A DNA stretch of 44,551 nucleotides from Pirellulales bacterium (GCA_028289405.1 JANQPP010000066.1:1-44551); one strand, 5' to 3'; numbered from the stretch's first letter, positions 36,064 through 44,551 are shown. Notes: a model not told the origin generated them from the letters alone. Translations and numbers: made by a program.

Positions 36064-36531
36064 CTAGGAATGTCGCGAATCACGCGGGCGTTTTTGAGGC
36101 CATCCAAATAGAGCAAATAGAATTTCCGTGAACACGGCAAGCGTTGCTGCCGCGATACCGGCCCCCAGCAGGCCAAATTTCAGCGATCCCGAGGACTGAA
36201 AGCTTGCCAGGCTGAGGAGAACGGCTCCACTTCCCGCTCCGAGGGATTTGACTGCCGTAGCTATCTTGGACGTTCTTTCCGCTTGTTCAAGCTCGGCGAC
36301 TCTCGGTAGAGCGATGTGCAACTCTTCTTCGCGCTGATCCAACTTCGACTGAAGGACGTTAATGCGCGAATTGAGTGCCGCGAGATGTTGATTATGCTCG
36401 ACGACGGCACGGTACGCGGCGGACCTGGATTGTTTTTCTAGAAAATCCTCTTCAAGCTTTTCCAGGGGGGATTCATGCGCCTGTTCCGTGGGTTGCTCAA
36501 CTGCCGGAACTCGCCGAGGATGTTTGCTCAT
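36064..36531 (-). CDS. Coiled-coil protein with two C-terminal membrane helices, partner of the Panacea gene
   Basis: 155 residues from the ATG at 36531 (a TTG nine codons earlier is possible). The N-terminal part is polar. A long charged helix or coiled coil runs over about 22-92 (EKLEEDFLEKQ, ALNSRINVLQSKLDQREEEL). Two hydrophobic helices follow at about 95-112 (SLGAGSGAVLLSLASF) and about 118-143 (KFGLLGAGIAAATLAVFTEI), with a basic tail (PQKRPRD). The gene overlaps the end of the Panacea-domain gene by 35 bases in another frame, so the pair is translated together. The layout (helical cytosolic part plus two-helix membrane domain) recalls membrane-damaging toxins and 2TM defence effectors; a toxin role is inference. 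No named family was recognised. Confidence 0.75.
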   Translation of the reverse strand: MSKHPRRVPAVEQPTEQAHESPLEKLEEDFLEKQSRSAAYRAVVEHNQHLAALNSRINVLQSKLDQREEELHIALPRVAELEQAERTSKIATAVKSLGAGSGAVLLSLASFQSSGSLKFGLLGAGIAAATLAVFTEILFALFGWPQKRPRDSRHS

Positions 36532-37021
36532 GCTGAATTCTTCTGTAGTGTTCCGCAATGACGTCGTTGGGAATCACGGTGAAAGGTTGTATTTGATTAC
36601 CCATCTTTGTGTACATTTGATGCCAAGGAGTTCCGCTCTGATGGGTAATGTCAGACAACTGGCCCGCCGTATATTTCCCGTAGACGTTCCAGACACTTTC
36701 CAAGAATTCGTTCATTTGTTCGGGCCCATGGTAGTCGCGGATACTGATCTCACGCTCCTCTAGATTGGCGCCATCAAACGCCGTGGCACGAGTCCTGATA
36801 GGGTGGCTGCCATAGTCTCGAAATTCACGATAAAGCGATCTAAATACGGGTCCCCATTTCCAGGCTTCAACGGCATCATGTACCAGGGGTTCGCCGGCCA
36901 GCGCGAGATACCAACCATGAGCCACGTATGCGAGCTTCTGTAGTTTCATTGCCGTGAGATGCTCTCCATCTTGTTCGGCGCGGTCGAGAAACCAATTTCC
37001 TATGGCACGGACATCATACAT
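36497..37021 (-). CDS. Panacea/DUF4065-domain protein, putative antitoxin
   Basis: 174 residues from the ATG at 37021; the upstream extension starts with TTG and is unlikely. The DUF4065 signature is clear: VRAIGNWFLDRAEQ, then LTAMKLQKLAYVAHGWYLAL, then AVEAWKWGPVFRSLYREFRD. Later helices contain YHGPEQMNEFLESVWNVYGK and TAGQLSDITHQSGTPWHQM, all expected in order for the family. DUF4065 is found in SocA and in PanA antitoxins, which neutralise many unrelated toxins by direct binding. It lies first in a two-gene unit and its 3' end overlaps the membrane-partner gene, as expected for an antitoxin-toxin pair. A promoter lies just upstream. Confidence 0.9.
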   Translation of the reverse strand: MYDVRAIGNWFLDRAEQDGEHLTAMKLQKLAYVAHGWYLALAGEPLVHDAVEAWKWGPVFRSLYREFRDYGSHPIRTRATAFDGANLEEREISIRDYHGPEQMNEFLESVWNVYGKYTAGQLSDITHQSGTPWHQMYTKMGNQIQPFTVIPNDVIAEHYRRIQHEQTSSASSGS

Positions 37022-37064
37022 GAGAGATCCACCAGGCAATGTCGAAGTGTAAGTCGATTTAGGA

Positions 37065-37093
37065 ATTTTATTTGAGGCCGAGTCCGTGAGCAA
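37065..37093 (-). promoter_or_regulatory. Promoter of the Panacea/2TM pair
   Basis: On the minus strand TTGCTC (37093-37088) and TAAAAT (37070-37065) are 17 bases apart. The -10 box matches five of six consensus bases, the -35 box three. Transcription would start near 37058, about 37 bases before the ATG at 37021. It lies directly after the epimerase stop at 37118, so the pair can be transcribed independently of the epimerase. Confidence 0.4.
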
Positions 37094-37117
37094 TAAATTG
37101 CCTGAACCAACGCGACT

Positions 37118-38137
37118 TCACCCTTCAGCCCGTTTTTCCTGGGTCCAGGCGATGACGTCGTCCAGGATGCGGTCCAGGTCGTAATCGAGATCGAAGTCGA
37201 TGGTTTGTCGCAGACGTTCGATATTCGGAATCCGCCGGCGGACATCCTCGAAGTCTTCCGAATAGGCTTCTTTGTAACTCTGGAATCGGATTTCCAATGA
37301 AGGATCAATCTTGGCGATCACCCGCCGTGCCAGTTCCAAGATGGTCACCGGCTGGTCGCTGCCGATATTGAAGACTTGCCCCACCGCCGCTTCCGTCCGC
37401 ATCAGCCGTAGCACGCCCCGGGCCACGTCCCGGACATGGGCAAAACAGCGGACCTGCTGGCCGTTGTCATGCACCGTCAGCGGGCGGCTGGCGAGCGCCG
37501 CTTCCACGAAGCGGGGGAGCACCATGCCGTAGTGCCCCACCTGCCGGGGGCCGACCACGTTGAAAAAACGTCCCACCACCACGGGCACTCCGTACTGCCG
37601 GCAAGAGGCCAGAGCGATGAATTCGTCGATCGCCTTGGACATGCCGTAGGCCCAGCGGAAGCGGGTCGTCGGGCCGAAAAGCAGGTCTTCGTCCTCGGTC
37701 CACCGCTCAAGGGGGTTCTTGCCGTAGACTTCGCTGGTACTGGCCAGGAAAAGAGGGATCTTTCTTCCCGCCGCCGTGTGTTCGCGGAGCAGCGAAAGCA
37801 GCAGGCCCGTGGGAAAGATATTGGTCTCGATGGTTTCCAGCGGCGCTTCGGCGATTAGTCCCACGCCGACCGCCGCCGCCAGGTGGTAAACTTCGTTCAC
37901 CTGTTCGATCACGTTCCGCAACAACGTTTCATCCCCCACCGAGCCCTGGTGGTAGGTGAAATGGGAGTTGTCGCGCACTTCCCGCAGGTTTTCCGCGCGA
38001 CCGGTCGATTCGTTGTCGATCACGTGGACCTGCCAGCCCTCGGCGAGCAGGGCTTCCACCAAGTGGCTGCCGATGAAGCCGGCGCCTCCCGTGACCAGAG
38101 CCCGTTTCGCGTTACTCGGATTTGCCTGGGATTCCAT
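37118..38137 (-). CDS. NAD-dependent nucleotide-sugar epimerase/dehydratase (extended SDR)
   Basis: 339 residues from the ATG at 38137; a GTG 17 codons earlier is possible. The Rossmann dinucleotide motif is LVTGGAGFIGSH near the start and the catalytic YxxxK is YGMSK (about 154-158), with a Ser upstream in ASTSEVYG (about 129-136). Other family marks are VIDNESTGRAENL (NAD ribose Asp), YHLAAAVGVG and GRFFNVVGPRQ. The pattern resembles UDP-glucuronate decarboxylases and dTDP-glucose 4,6-dehydratases, so it makes an activated sugar for surface polysaccharide. No glycosyltransferase genes lie beside it, so the product is unclear. Confidence 0.92.
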   Translation of the reverse strand: MESQANPSNAKRALVTGGAGFIGSHLVEALLAEGWQVHVIDNESTGRAENLREVRDNSHFTYHQGSVGDETLLRNVIEQVNEVYHLAAAVGVGLIAEAPLETIETNIFPTGLLLSLLREHTAAGRKIPLFLASTSEVYGKNPLERWTEDEDLLFGPTTRFRWAYGMSKAIDEFIALASCRQYGVPVVVGRFFNVVGPRQVGHYGMVLPRFVEAALASRPLTVHDNGQQVRCFAHVRDVARGVLRLMRTEAAVGQVFNIGSDQPVTILELARRVIAKIDPSLEIRFQSYKEAYSEDFEDVRRRIPNIERLRQTIDFDLDYDLDRILDDVIAWTQEKRAEG

Positions 38138-38737
38138 GTCAACAAGATTTTCGGGAATCAGTGAACCCTCTGGTGGTGTGCCGGGCACGCATCCAGGAGG
38201 CGTCGATCATGGCCCCATCCAATCGTGTTCAGAGTGACACCTCGCGAACCGATTGACGAGCAGCGCCGCCGTCACGAAGAGGCAAAATACGAATCGACGC
38301 ACCAGCTCCATCATGAGGATGTTTCACAAGAACCAGGTGAAAGGGCCGCGCGGTTTTACACGGGGTGCCGCCCCCAAGTGCCAATTCGTGACGCCATCAT
38401 AGGGGTGCCTTATCGCGACAACAACTCCACGCAGCAGGACGTGAAGGCTTGCCGGGCATTTCGCGGACCAGCGAAAAACCGCGCAACGTGGCTCACCAGT
38501 CCCCCATGTTTCTCCAACTTTTTCCGATTCTTTTGCCAATCCAAGCATGAGGCGAGCGAACACGGAGTGACGATTTGTCGTACAAACCCACACGCGGGAC
38601 AGGGCCGCCTCGTCGGCCAGGGCGGGAAAGATGGTACTCCGCTTCGCTCTGCTTTTGCCGCCTGTTACATTGAACGGAGGCATTTTGCTCCCCGCTTCCT
38701 CGTGGAGCCGGTTTTTCGGAAAACATGAAGGGGTTTC
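38138..38737. other. Divergent intergenic region
   Basis: 600 bases between the epimerase and the TPR gene, which are divergent, so it should hold both promoters. I could not pick out boxes with confidence. Minus-strand 38207-38314 holds a 35-codon frame with a signal-like N-terminus (VRRFVFCLFVTAALLV) but no ribosome site. The larger frames on both strands have no recognisable protein. AAGGGG precedes the TPR start. Confidence 0.4.
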
Positions 38738-41700
38738 ATGATGCGTCAGGCACGCACTGTTGCGTTCATCATGGTTTGCGGTAGTTGGGCCTTTTTGCCG
38801 TTGAGCACATCGCAAGTCCAAGCCCAAGAAAAAAAAGCTTCCTCACCGGCGGCGTCACGGCAATATAGCGCGGCGGTCGCCTTTCAAAATCGCCAGGCTT
38901 ATGACTTGGCCATCGAAGAGTGGGAAGCGTTCCTGGAGCAATTCCCGCAGGATCCGCTCGCTCCCAAGGCGCGGCATTACCTCGGCACCTGCCAATTACA
39001 GACAGGCGAATACGGTCCGGCCCGGGAAAACTTCCAAACCGTGTTGGAACAAAACCCTCGCTTCGAACTGCGGGAAAACGCCACTTATTATTTGGGCCTG
39101 GCGACATACAACCTGGGCCGGCAAGGTCAGGCTGGCGAATACCTTCAAGCGGAGAAGATCTTCCAGGATTTCGTGGAGGAGTTTCCGCAAAGCCCCCGCG
39201 CTCCGGAAGCCTTGTATTTCTTGGGAGAGAGCCAATACGCCCGGGGAGACCGGGAAGCCGCCGCGAAATCGTATGCCCGCTGGCTAGACCAATACGGCAC
39301 GCACCGCCTCCGGCCCGATGTGTTGTATGCCCTGGGAGTGACAGAGGATGAATTGGGACATCCCGGTGAGGCGGCTCATGCGTACGACACGTTCCTGCGG
39401 GAATTTTCCGCCCACTCGCTGGCGACCGAAGTCTCCATGCGTCGGGGCGAAGTCTACTTGGCGGAAGGGAACTACGAAGAGGCCGTGCGGCGGCTCCAAG
39501 CCGCGGCCCTGAAACGAGGCTTCGCCTTGGCGGACCATGCCACCATGCGCTGGGCGGCAGCCGAGTATGCCCGCGAAAACTTCGCCATCGCAGCGAAGCT
39601 GTATGCCCAGGTTGCGGATCAATTTGAAAACTCCGCGTACAAGGACTCGGCACTCGTGGCGGCGGGAAACTGTTATTTCCGCGCGGAGAATTACCCGGCG
39701 GCTCGGGCCTGGTTCGGCCACGTCATGGACGCCGGCCTGCCGGAAGCCGCCGAAGCTGCTCATTGGACGCTTCGCAGCTACCTCAAGGAGCGGGCACCGG
39801 AAGTCGCGCTCGAATTCGCGGAACAGGTGCTTCCCCGTTACCGCGAGGCCGAAGAGTATCCGCAACTTGCTTTTGACCGGGCGGATGTGCTATTTGAAAT
39901 TCCGGGCCGCAAAGCGGATGCCCAGCAGGCATACGCGGATTTCGCCCGCCAATTCGCGGACCACGAACTGGCCCCGCAGGCCCTGTACTTGGCCGGTTTC
40001 ACCGCGCTGGAGCTGGGGAACTACACGGCCACGGACGAACTGGCCGGACAATTCCTAGAAAAATTTGGCACGCATGGATTGGTGCCGGAGGTGCGGAACC
40101 TGGCCGGAGAGGCAGCGCTGCAGCGTCAGGATTATGCCCGCGCGGCGGAGGTCTTCGCGACCTTGGCGGAGCGATATCCTTTGCGGGCCGAACGGAATCG
40201 CTGGCGTTTGCGGCACGCCTTGGCCCTCCGCCTTGAAGGCGAGGATCGAGCCTGTCTCGCGTACCTGAAACCGTTGCTCGACGAATTCCAGGACCCAGAC
40301 GTGCGGGCCGAGGCACATTACCTGATGGGGTCCGCTCATTTCGCGCTGGAAGAAATCGAACCCGCCGTTCGCACATGGCGGCAAGCGCTGCGCGTGGCCC
40401 CAAAATGGCGGCAAGCGGATGAGACTTGGCTGCGGCTGGCGCTGGCCTATCGCCGCCTGGGGGATACGGAGAAAGCGGTCGCCAGCTTGGAGCGGCTCAC
40501 ACAGCAATTCCCGCAAAGCGAGGTTCTCGACCGCGCGTATTTGCAACTCGGTGAGTTAGCGCACGCCTCGCGGGATTGGGCGGCGGCGGACGGGTACTAC
40601 CAGATGATCCGGGACCGCTGGCCAGAGAGTGACGTAGTGCCTCGTGCGGTGTTGGGCCAGAGCTGGAGCCACTTGGCGGCGGGCCGGGCCGAACAGGCGA
40701 TCACTCTCGCCAACCAACTTCGCGCACAATGGCCCCAAGATGAGGCGGCACGCAAAGCGCTCTACGCCTTGGCCACCGCGAAGCAGCGGGAGGGGCAGTT
40801 CGCCGAGGCGCTACGAGACGTGGAAGCCTATCTCCATGACGGGCCGGAGATGGACGAGGCCGCGTCCATGGAAGCCAAATACTTGCAGGGGCTGTGCCTG
40901 GTGGGGCTAGAAAAGTATGCCGAGGCAGCGGAGGTCTTCTCGCAACTCGCGTCGGCTTCCGAATTCGCCGACCGTGATAAGGCCCTCTATGAATGGGCCT
41001 GGGCACTCAAGTCGGCAGGAGACGACTCCGCCGCCGAGGAGAAATTCGCCCGCCTGGCAAGTTCCTTTGCCGGCAGCCCGCTGGCGCCGGAGGCACATTA
41101 TCACGTGGCGGAGCGGGCCTACGACGAGGAAGAATACGCCGCGGCCATTGATGCCTACCGAGAGTCGCTCAAAGCGGCCACGGATCCAGACCTGATCCAA
41201 AAAGCGACGCACAAACTGGGCTGGGCCTATTTCCAAATGGAGGATTTCAACACGGCGAGAACCGTGTTCGATTATCAAGTGAAAAAACATGGCCGAGGAC
41301 CCTTGGGAGCGGATGCCCAATTCATGCTCGCGGAATGCCTCTTCAAACAGGATAAGTACGCCGAAGCGGTTCCGGCCTATCAAAAAGCGGCCTCCAAGGA
41401 GCCGACCAACAAGGATTTCGCGGTGCTCACGTACCTCCACGCCGGCCAGGCCGCCGCCAAGCTGGAGGATTGGAATGAAAGCCTCACCCTGTTGCGGCGC
41501 TGCGTGGAACGGTTTCCCGAATCCCGGTATGTCCATGAAGCCCGGTTCGAACAAGCGTGGGCACTGTATAACTTAAACGAGTTGGACGAGGCCTATCCCC
41601 TGTTCGAGAAAGTGGCGGAAGAGGGAACAGGCCGGGTCGCCGCGCGGGCCCGCTTCATGCTGGGCGAAATCCAATTCCAGCGCAAGAACCACCGCGAAGC

Positions 41701-41932
41701 GGTGCGCGAATTCTTCAAGGTGGCTTACGGCTTCAACGATCCGATTTGGCAGGCCGAGGCCACCTTCGAGGCGGCGCGGTGCTTCGAGGTTTTGGGAAAC
41801 GAGGAACAGGCGGTAAAGTCTTATCAAGAATTGCTCGAAAAATACCCGGAAAGCGACAAAGTCGACCTGGCCCGTCGCCGGTTGGCGGACCTGACTTCCG
41901 AATCCAGCGAAGGGAACGCCCGAGGAGGCTGA
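38738..41932 (+). CDS. Exported giant TPR protein of a Tol/Ton-like operon
   Basis: 1064 residues, ribosome site AAGGGG six bases before the ATG. A signal peptide (about 1-30, ending VQAQ) is followed by a mostly helical protein built of TPR-like repeats throughout, with typical runs such as ALYFLGESQYARGDREAAAK, YDLAIEEWEAFLEQFPQDPL and ADAQFMLAECLFKQDKYAEA. The unit FPxSxxAxxAxYxLG recurs many times, as in YbgF/CpoB and BamD-like TPR proteins. In other bacteria CpoB works with Tol-Pal; here the gene starts an operon with TolQ/ExbB and TolR/ExbD genes, so it is probably a periplasmic scaffold for that machine. The far greater length than CpoB is notable. Confidence 0.92.
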   Translation: MMRQARTVAFIMVCGSWAFLPLSTSQVQAQEKKASSPAASRQYSAAVAFQNRQAYDLAIEEWEAFLEQFPQDPLAPKARHYLGTCQLQTGEYGPARENFQTVLEQNPRFELRENATYYLGLATYNLGRQGQAGEYLQAEKIFQDFVEEFPQSPRAPEALYFLGESQYARGDREAAAKSYARWLDQYGTHRLRPDVLYALGVTEDELGHPGEAAHAYDTFLREFSAHSLATEVSMRRGEVYLAEGNYEEAVRRLQAAALKRGFALADHATMRWAAAEYARENFAIAAKLYAQVADQFENSAYKDSALVAAGNCYFRAENYPAARAWFGHVMDAGLPEAAEAAHWTLRSYLKERAPEVALEFAEQVLPRYREAEEYPQLAFDRADVLFEIPGRKADAQQAYADFARQFADHELAPQALYLAGFTALELGNYTATDELAGQFLEKFGTHGLVPEVRNLAGEAALQRQDYARAAEVFATLAERYPLRAERNRWRLRHALALRLEGEDRACLAYLKPLLDEFQDPDVRAEAHYLMGSAHFALEEIEPAVRTWRQALRVAPKWRQADETWLRLALAYRRLGDTEKAVASLERLTQQFPQSEVLDRAYLQLGELAHASRDWAAADGYYQMIRDRWPESDVVPRAVLGQSWSHLAAGRAEQAITLANQLRAQWPQDEAARKALYALATAKQREGQFAEALRDVEAYLHDGPEMDEAASMEAKYLQGLCLVGLEKYAEAAEVFSQLASASEFADRDKALYEWAWALKSAGDDSAAEEKFARLASSFAGSPLAPEAHYHVAERAYDEEEYAAAIDAYRESLKAATDPDLIQKATHKLGWAYFQMEDFNTARTVFDYQVKKHGRGPLGADAQFMLAECLFKQDKYAEAVPAYQKAASKEPTNKDFAVLTYLHAGQAAAKLEDWNESLTLLRRCVERFPESRYVHEARFEQAWALYNLNELDEAYPLFEKVAEEGTGRVAARARFMLGEIQFQRKNHREAVREFFKVAYGFNDPIWQAEATFEAARCFEVLGNEEQAVKSYQELLEKYPESDKVDLARRRLADLTSESSEGNARGG

Positions 41933-42167
41933 TGCGTGTGGAAACATCCTGAATCCATACGATGAAGTGGCCGCTCCAAATAGATGAAACACTGTCCGAG
42001 CGACCGGTCTTTTTCACGATCGGAATCTCGCATGAGGGAACGGATCGACAGACTCGCGCGTCTCATGCCGTGAGAGGGTGCTGCGGGATCCACAAAGCGG
42101 GCGTTCCTATGGCATCGCGGCGGCGGGTATGGGAGAATCGCTCCGGGCGGTAAAGGGGAGAGAGTAT

Positions 42168-43160
42168 ATGTGTGAATTGGGAATGCGCTGGATAGGGCCC
42201 CGATGGCCAGCGCTCGTCTTCTGCGCCGCCCTGTTCGGGGCCGGCATGCTGAGCCCAGCCCGGGCCCAAACAACCCCATCGAACGAAGAATCCGACCTGG
42301 CCGCGCAAAAATTCGAAGAGGCCATGGCGGGCGCGGAAAACGCCACCTCGGAAGAAGCCGACGCGGACAACTTCTCCGTGCCCTTGGGACCGGGGCTCCG
42401 CGTCAACCTGCTCAATTTGCTTTTACTCGGCGGCTGGCTGATGTGGCCCATCGTTGCCGTATCGGTCGTAGTCGTGATGTTCACCTTGGAACGCGGGCTG
42501 GCCCTGCGTCGCGGGCGGGTCATCCCTTCTAGCCTGGTGGGCGCTCTGGGTGGACTGACCGACGGACCCCGTGAATTCGATCCCCGCGTGGCCTACCAAA
42601 TTTGTCAAAAGTATCCTTCGGTCGCGGCCCGCGTGATTCGCACGATGCTGCAAAAAGTCGGCCGGCCCCATTCCGAAGTAGAGTTGGCGGTTACCCAGGC
42701 GAATGAGCGCGAAGCGGCTCGCCTGTATGCCAATGTGCGGACCTTGAATTTGGCCGCCGGGGTCAGCCCTCTGTTGGGCCTGTTGGGCACGGTTTGGGGG
42801 ATGATTCAGGCCTTTTTCACCACCGCGAATCTTCCGGGGGGAGAAAGTCGCGCGGAGTTCTTGGCTGAGGGGATTTACGTGGCCCTGGTGACGACGTTCG
42901 CGGGACTATGCGTGGCCATCCCCGCCTTGATCATGTCGCATTTGTACGAAGGCCGCATCCAACGGCTGTTTCGGGATATCGACGAGTTGCTCGCCACGCT
43001 CCTGCCGCACGTGGAACAATTCGAGGGGAAACTGCGGGGCAACCGGCCCCTGGCCCCTGGCGAGCGGGAACGCAAGCCCCGCAGCGAATCGGGACCGCCT
43101 CGTCCCCCCAAACGTGAGCCTGGCCGCGCCAGCCCGGCGGGCCGTCCCGCGCGTCCTTGA
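42168..43160 (+). CDS. MotA/TolQ/ExbB proton channel protein with N-terminal signal and basic C-terminal tail
   Basis: 330 residues from the ATG at 42168, which has a strong AAGGGGAGAG site; the frame runs further upstream. Unlike E. coli ExbB it starts with a signal peptide (about 12-33, PALVFCAALFGAGM) and an acidic linker. The channel domain has three helices: about 90-110 (GGWLMWPIVAVSVVVVMFTL), about 200-225 (AAGVSPLLGLLGTVWGMIQA, the most conserved family block) and about 245-270 (IYVALVTTFAGLCVAIPALI). The C-terminal tail is Pro/Arg-rich (PPRPPKREPGRASP). It forms the proton channel with the ExbD protein encoded 53 bases downstream. Confidence 0.95.
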   Translation: MCELGMRWIGPRWPALVFCAALFGAGMLSPARAQTTPSNEESDLAAQKFEEAMAGAENATSEEADADNFSVPLGPGLRVNLLNLLLLGGWLMWPIVAVSVVVVMFTLERGLALRRGRVIPSSLVGALGGLTDGPREFDPRVAYQICQKYPSVAARVIRTMLQKVGRPHSEVELAVTQANEREAARLYANVRTLNLAAGVSPLLGLLGTVWGMIQAFFTTANLPGGESRAEFLAEGIYVALVTTFAGLCVAIPALIMSHLYEGRIQRLFRDIDELLATLLPHVEQFEGKLRGNRPLAPGERERKPRSESGPPRPPKREPGRASPAGRPARP

Positions 43161-43213
43161 GAAGTATCCATTGCCCGGCAAAGCGGCTGGGCGTTTAACG
43201 TGGAGGCACGTGC

Positions 43214-43630
43214 ATGTCCGTGCGGATCGAAAAAGGAGACGCGCTCCGGCACATCAACATGACGCCGATGATCGACGTCGTGTTTCTTCTGCTGATCTTC
43301 TTCCTCGTGGCCACGCGGCTCGACGAGGAGGACCGCCAAATGGACATCGTGCTGCCGCAGGCCAGCGAGGCCATGCCGATCACGGCCAAGCCCAAGGAAC
43401 TGTTCGTGAATGTCAACCGGGAGGGAGAATTTCAGATCTCCGGGCAACAATTGGCGCGGGAGGAACTGGAAGGCACCCTACGTCAGGCCGCCGTGGATAA
43501 TCCCGGCAGGCAAACCGTGATCATCCGCGCGGACAAGCAATGCCTCTTCGAGCATGTCGTCACGGTCATGGACCTTTGCAATCGCACCGGTATCGCCAGC
43601 TATCGCGTGGCCACCACCGAGGGAGGGTAA
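43214..43630 (+). CDS. ExbD/TolR biopolymer transport protein
   Basis: 138 residues. A short cytosolic start (RIEKGDALRHINMTPM) leads into one membrane helix with the family motif MIDVVFLLLIFFLVAT, whose Asp (about residue 21) carries the proton. The periplasmic part (about 45-138) has the usual ExbD fold, with EELEGTLRQAAVDNPGRQTV and VIIRADKQCLFEHVVTVMDL and an ending like IASYRVATTEGG. With the ExbB-like protein it turns proton flow into motion of a TonB- or TolA-like partner. The gene order TPR, ExbB, ExbD, then an unknown membrane protein suggests one operon. Confidence 0.96.
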   Translation: MSVRIEKGDALRHINMTPMIDVVFLLLIFFLVATRLDEEDRQMDIVLPQASEAMPITAKPKELFVNVNREGEFQISGQQLAREELEGTLRQAAVDNPGRQTVIIRADKQCLFEHVVTVMDLCNRTGIASYRVATTEGG

Positions 43631-43758
43631 CCCGCGCTATCGTTGGGTCACGTTGTATAAACCACCGAGATCAAACCGAGAAAACTGACGCGAAACTTGT
43701 GCGTCTTCTACGTTTCTAGCATGGTTCCGTGCCAGGAAAGGCAAACGTCGCGGTAAAG

Positions 43759-44551
43759 ATGGCTGCACCTCGTCGAGTTGTACGCAGGATTCCACCCGCC
43801 AGGGCTTCGTTCTTCGAGGAGACCGCCTGGCCCTTCATGCTGGCCGTGCTGGCGATGGCGGGCGTGGTGGCCTATCTGGCCCTGGAGCGACTCCGTTTCG
43901 ATGATCCCGTCTGGTGGCGGAATGCCTGGTTCGTATTGGCGGGCGTGCTCTTAACTTCCGCGGCCACGCTGGCCGGCGGCCTCCGCTTCACCGGCAGGCG
44001 GGCCCGACGGTTTCAGTTTGCCATGGCAGTGAGCCTGTTCATGCATTTGTGGATCGCGCTCGCCTGCGAACAGGTCTACCTGGCTCTGATCGCACCGGAT
44101 GCCGACAATTCTCCACCCGCTCCCACGCAGCCGCCGGAACGGGTCACTTTGCCCGAGTATTATGTCGTGCCGCCGCAAGAGGAGCAGGTCCAGCCCCTGC
44201 CTCATGAAACCCCGGTGGAAACGGAATTGCCGGACGGTCCCACGCTCGACGTGGCCCGTGCGGAATCTTTTTCGCTCCGTTCGGATCCGAATTCCGCGAC
44301 CCAGTCCACCGAAGGCGCGCCGGAAACGCTGCCCAATCCCATGCCCGTGCCCCGGGATGCCCCTCCCGCCGCGCCACGACGGAATCCTTGGACTTCCCAG
44401 CTTAGCCGCAGCCAGACGGAGACTCGGCTGCCCACTGCGCAGCCGATCGAAACGCCGGCCATGGAAAGGCCCCGCGAGGAAAATGTCGCGATCAACGCTG
44501 CACGGACTCCGGTAACCGAACGCACGGCCACGCAAGCCGATGTCCAGCCGA
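43759..44551 (+). CDS. Membrane protein with proline-rich periplasmic region, cut by the window end
   Basis: At least 264 codons; the frame is open to the last base. Two hydrophobic stretches lie in the first third (WPFMLAVLAMAGVVAYLAL, about 25-43; WFVLAGVLLTSAATLAGGL, about 57-75) and a third at about 89-110 (FAMAVSLFMHLWIALACEQV). A long Pro/Glu/Thr-rich segment then begins (PPAPTQPPERVTLPEYYVVP, PNPMPVPRDAPPAAPRRNPW). Position straight after ExbD and the proline-rich periplasmic part suggest a TonB- or TolA-like energy-transducing partner, but no C-terminal TonB domain can be seen because the gene is cut. Ribosome site weak (GGTAAAG). Confidence 0.85.
   Translation, partial: MAAPRRVVRRIPPARASFFEETAWPFMLAVLAMAGVVAYLALERLRFDDPVWWRNAWFVLAGVLLTSAATLAGGLRFTGRRARRFQFAMAVSLFMHLWIALACEQVYLALIAPDADNSPPAPTQPPERVTLPEYYVVPPQEEQVQPLPHETPVETELPDGPTLDVARAESFSLRSDPNSATQSTEGAPETLPNPMPVPRDAPPAAPRRNPWTSQLSRSQTETRLPTAQPIETPAMERPREENVAINAARTPVTERTATQADVQP

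Noticed and set aside
38207..38314. Minus-strand 35-codon frame with a signal-like hydrophobic start
   Set aside because: No ribosome site and no homolog known to me; such frames are common by chance in a GC-rich 600-base gap.
38769..39653. A 294-codon frame on the minus strand
   Set aside because: Opposite the first repeats of the TPR protein and Pro/Arg/Ser-rich; a shadow frame.

Overview
The window looks like a chromosomal segment of a planctomycete, probably of the Pirellulales type. The evidence is a surface-protein cluster that pairs a cytochrome-c-like PSD1 protein (DUF1549/DUF1553) with a DUF1501 protein carrying a Tat signal and a PPC-domain protein. Other planctomycete-like traits are many large secreted multidomain proteins, an ECF sigma factor in a small operon with unknown envelope proteins, an LRR protein behind a short N-terminal membrane anchor, and GC-rich DNA. 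Shine-Dalgarno sites are present for only some genes.

Layout. 1-43 is the 3' part of a tRNA with its terminator. 159-5964 (minus) is a heavy-metal RND efflux operon: small His/Cys-rich exported protein, membrane-fusion protein, CusA/CzcA-like pump and lipoprotein, with no outer-membrane channel gene in the group. 6227-8209 holds a membrane-anchored SGNH hydrolase divergent from a PdeM-like metallophosphoesterase. 8210-16730 is an accessory stretch, visibly less GC-rich in its left half. It contains decayed IS3, IS5-like and IS630-like transposase pieces, two small membrane ORFs, an unknown anchored protein, a serine hydrolase with a C-terminal membrane domain, and a 1195-residue Kelch/DUF5060 glycosidase-like protein. 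16731-18852 is an ECF sigma, membrane protein and secreted protein operon. 19164-23047 has a prolyl oligopeptidase and an NTF2-like/esterase protein. 23427-29359 has a CPXCG zinc-ribbon protein and the PSD1-DUF1501-PPC cluster. 29372-33841 (minus, convergent) has an MMPL/RND exporter behind a redoxin-cytochrome-copper monooxygenase-EF-hand fusion. 34061-35919 has a STAS protein, a possible 53-residue protein with its own promoter, and the LRR protein. 36064-37021 (minus) is a Panacea-domain antitoxin-like gene overlapping a coiled-coil two-membrane-segment partner, a good candidate for a new toxin-antitoxin or defence pair. 37118-38137 is a nucleotide-sugar epimerase/dehydratase. 38738-44551 is a Tol/Ton-like operon: giant TPR protein, ExbB/TolQ, ExbD/TolR, and a proline-rich membrane protein cut by the window end.

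How the parts fit. Much of the window serves the cell envelope: metal export, exported enzymes for polymers and peptides, surface cytochrome proteins, and a proton-driven energy-transduction operon. The two most unusual items are the Panacea/2TM pair and the four-module redox-copper fusion protein. All functions are read from motifs and gene order; no database search was possible.
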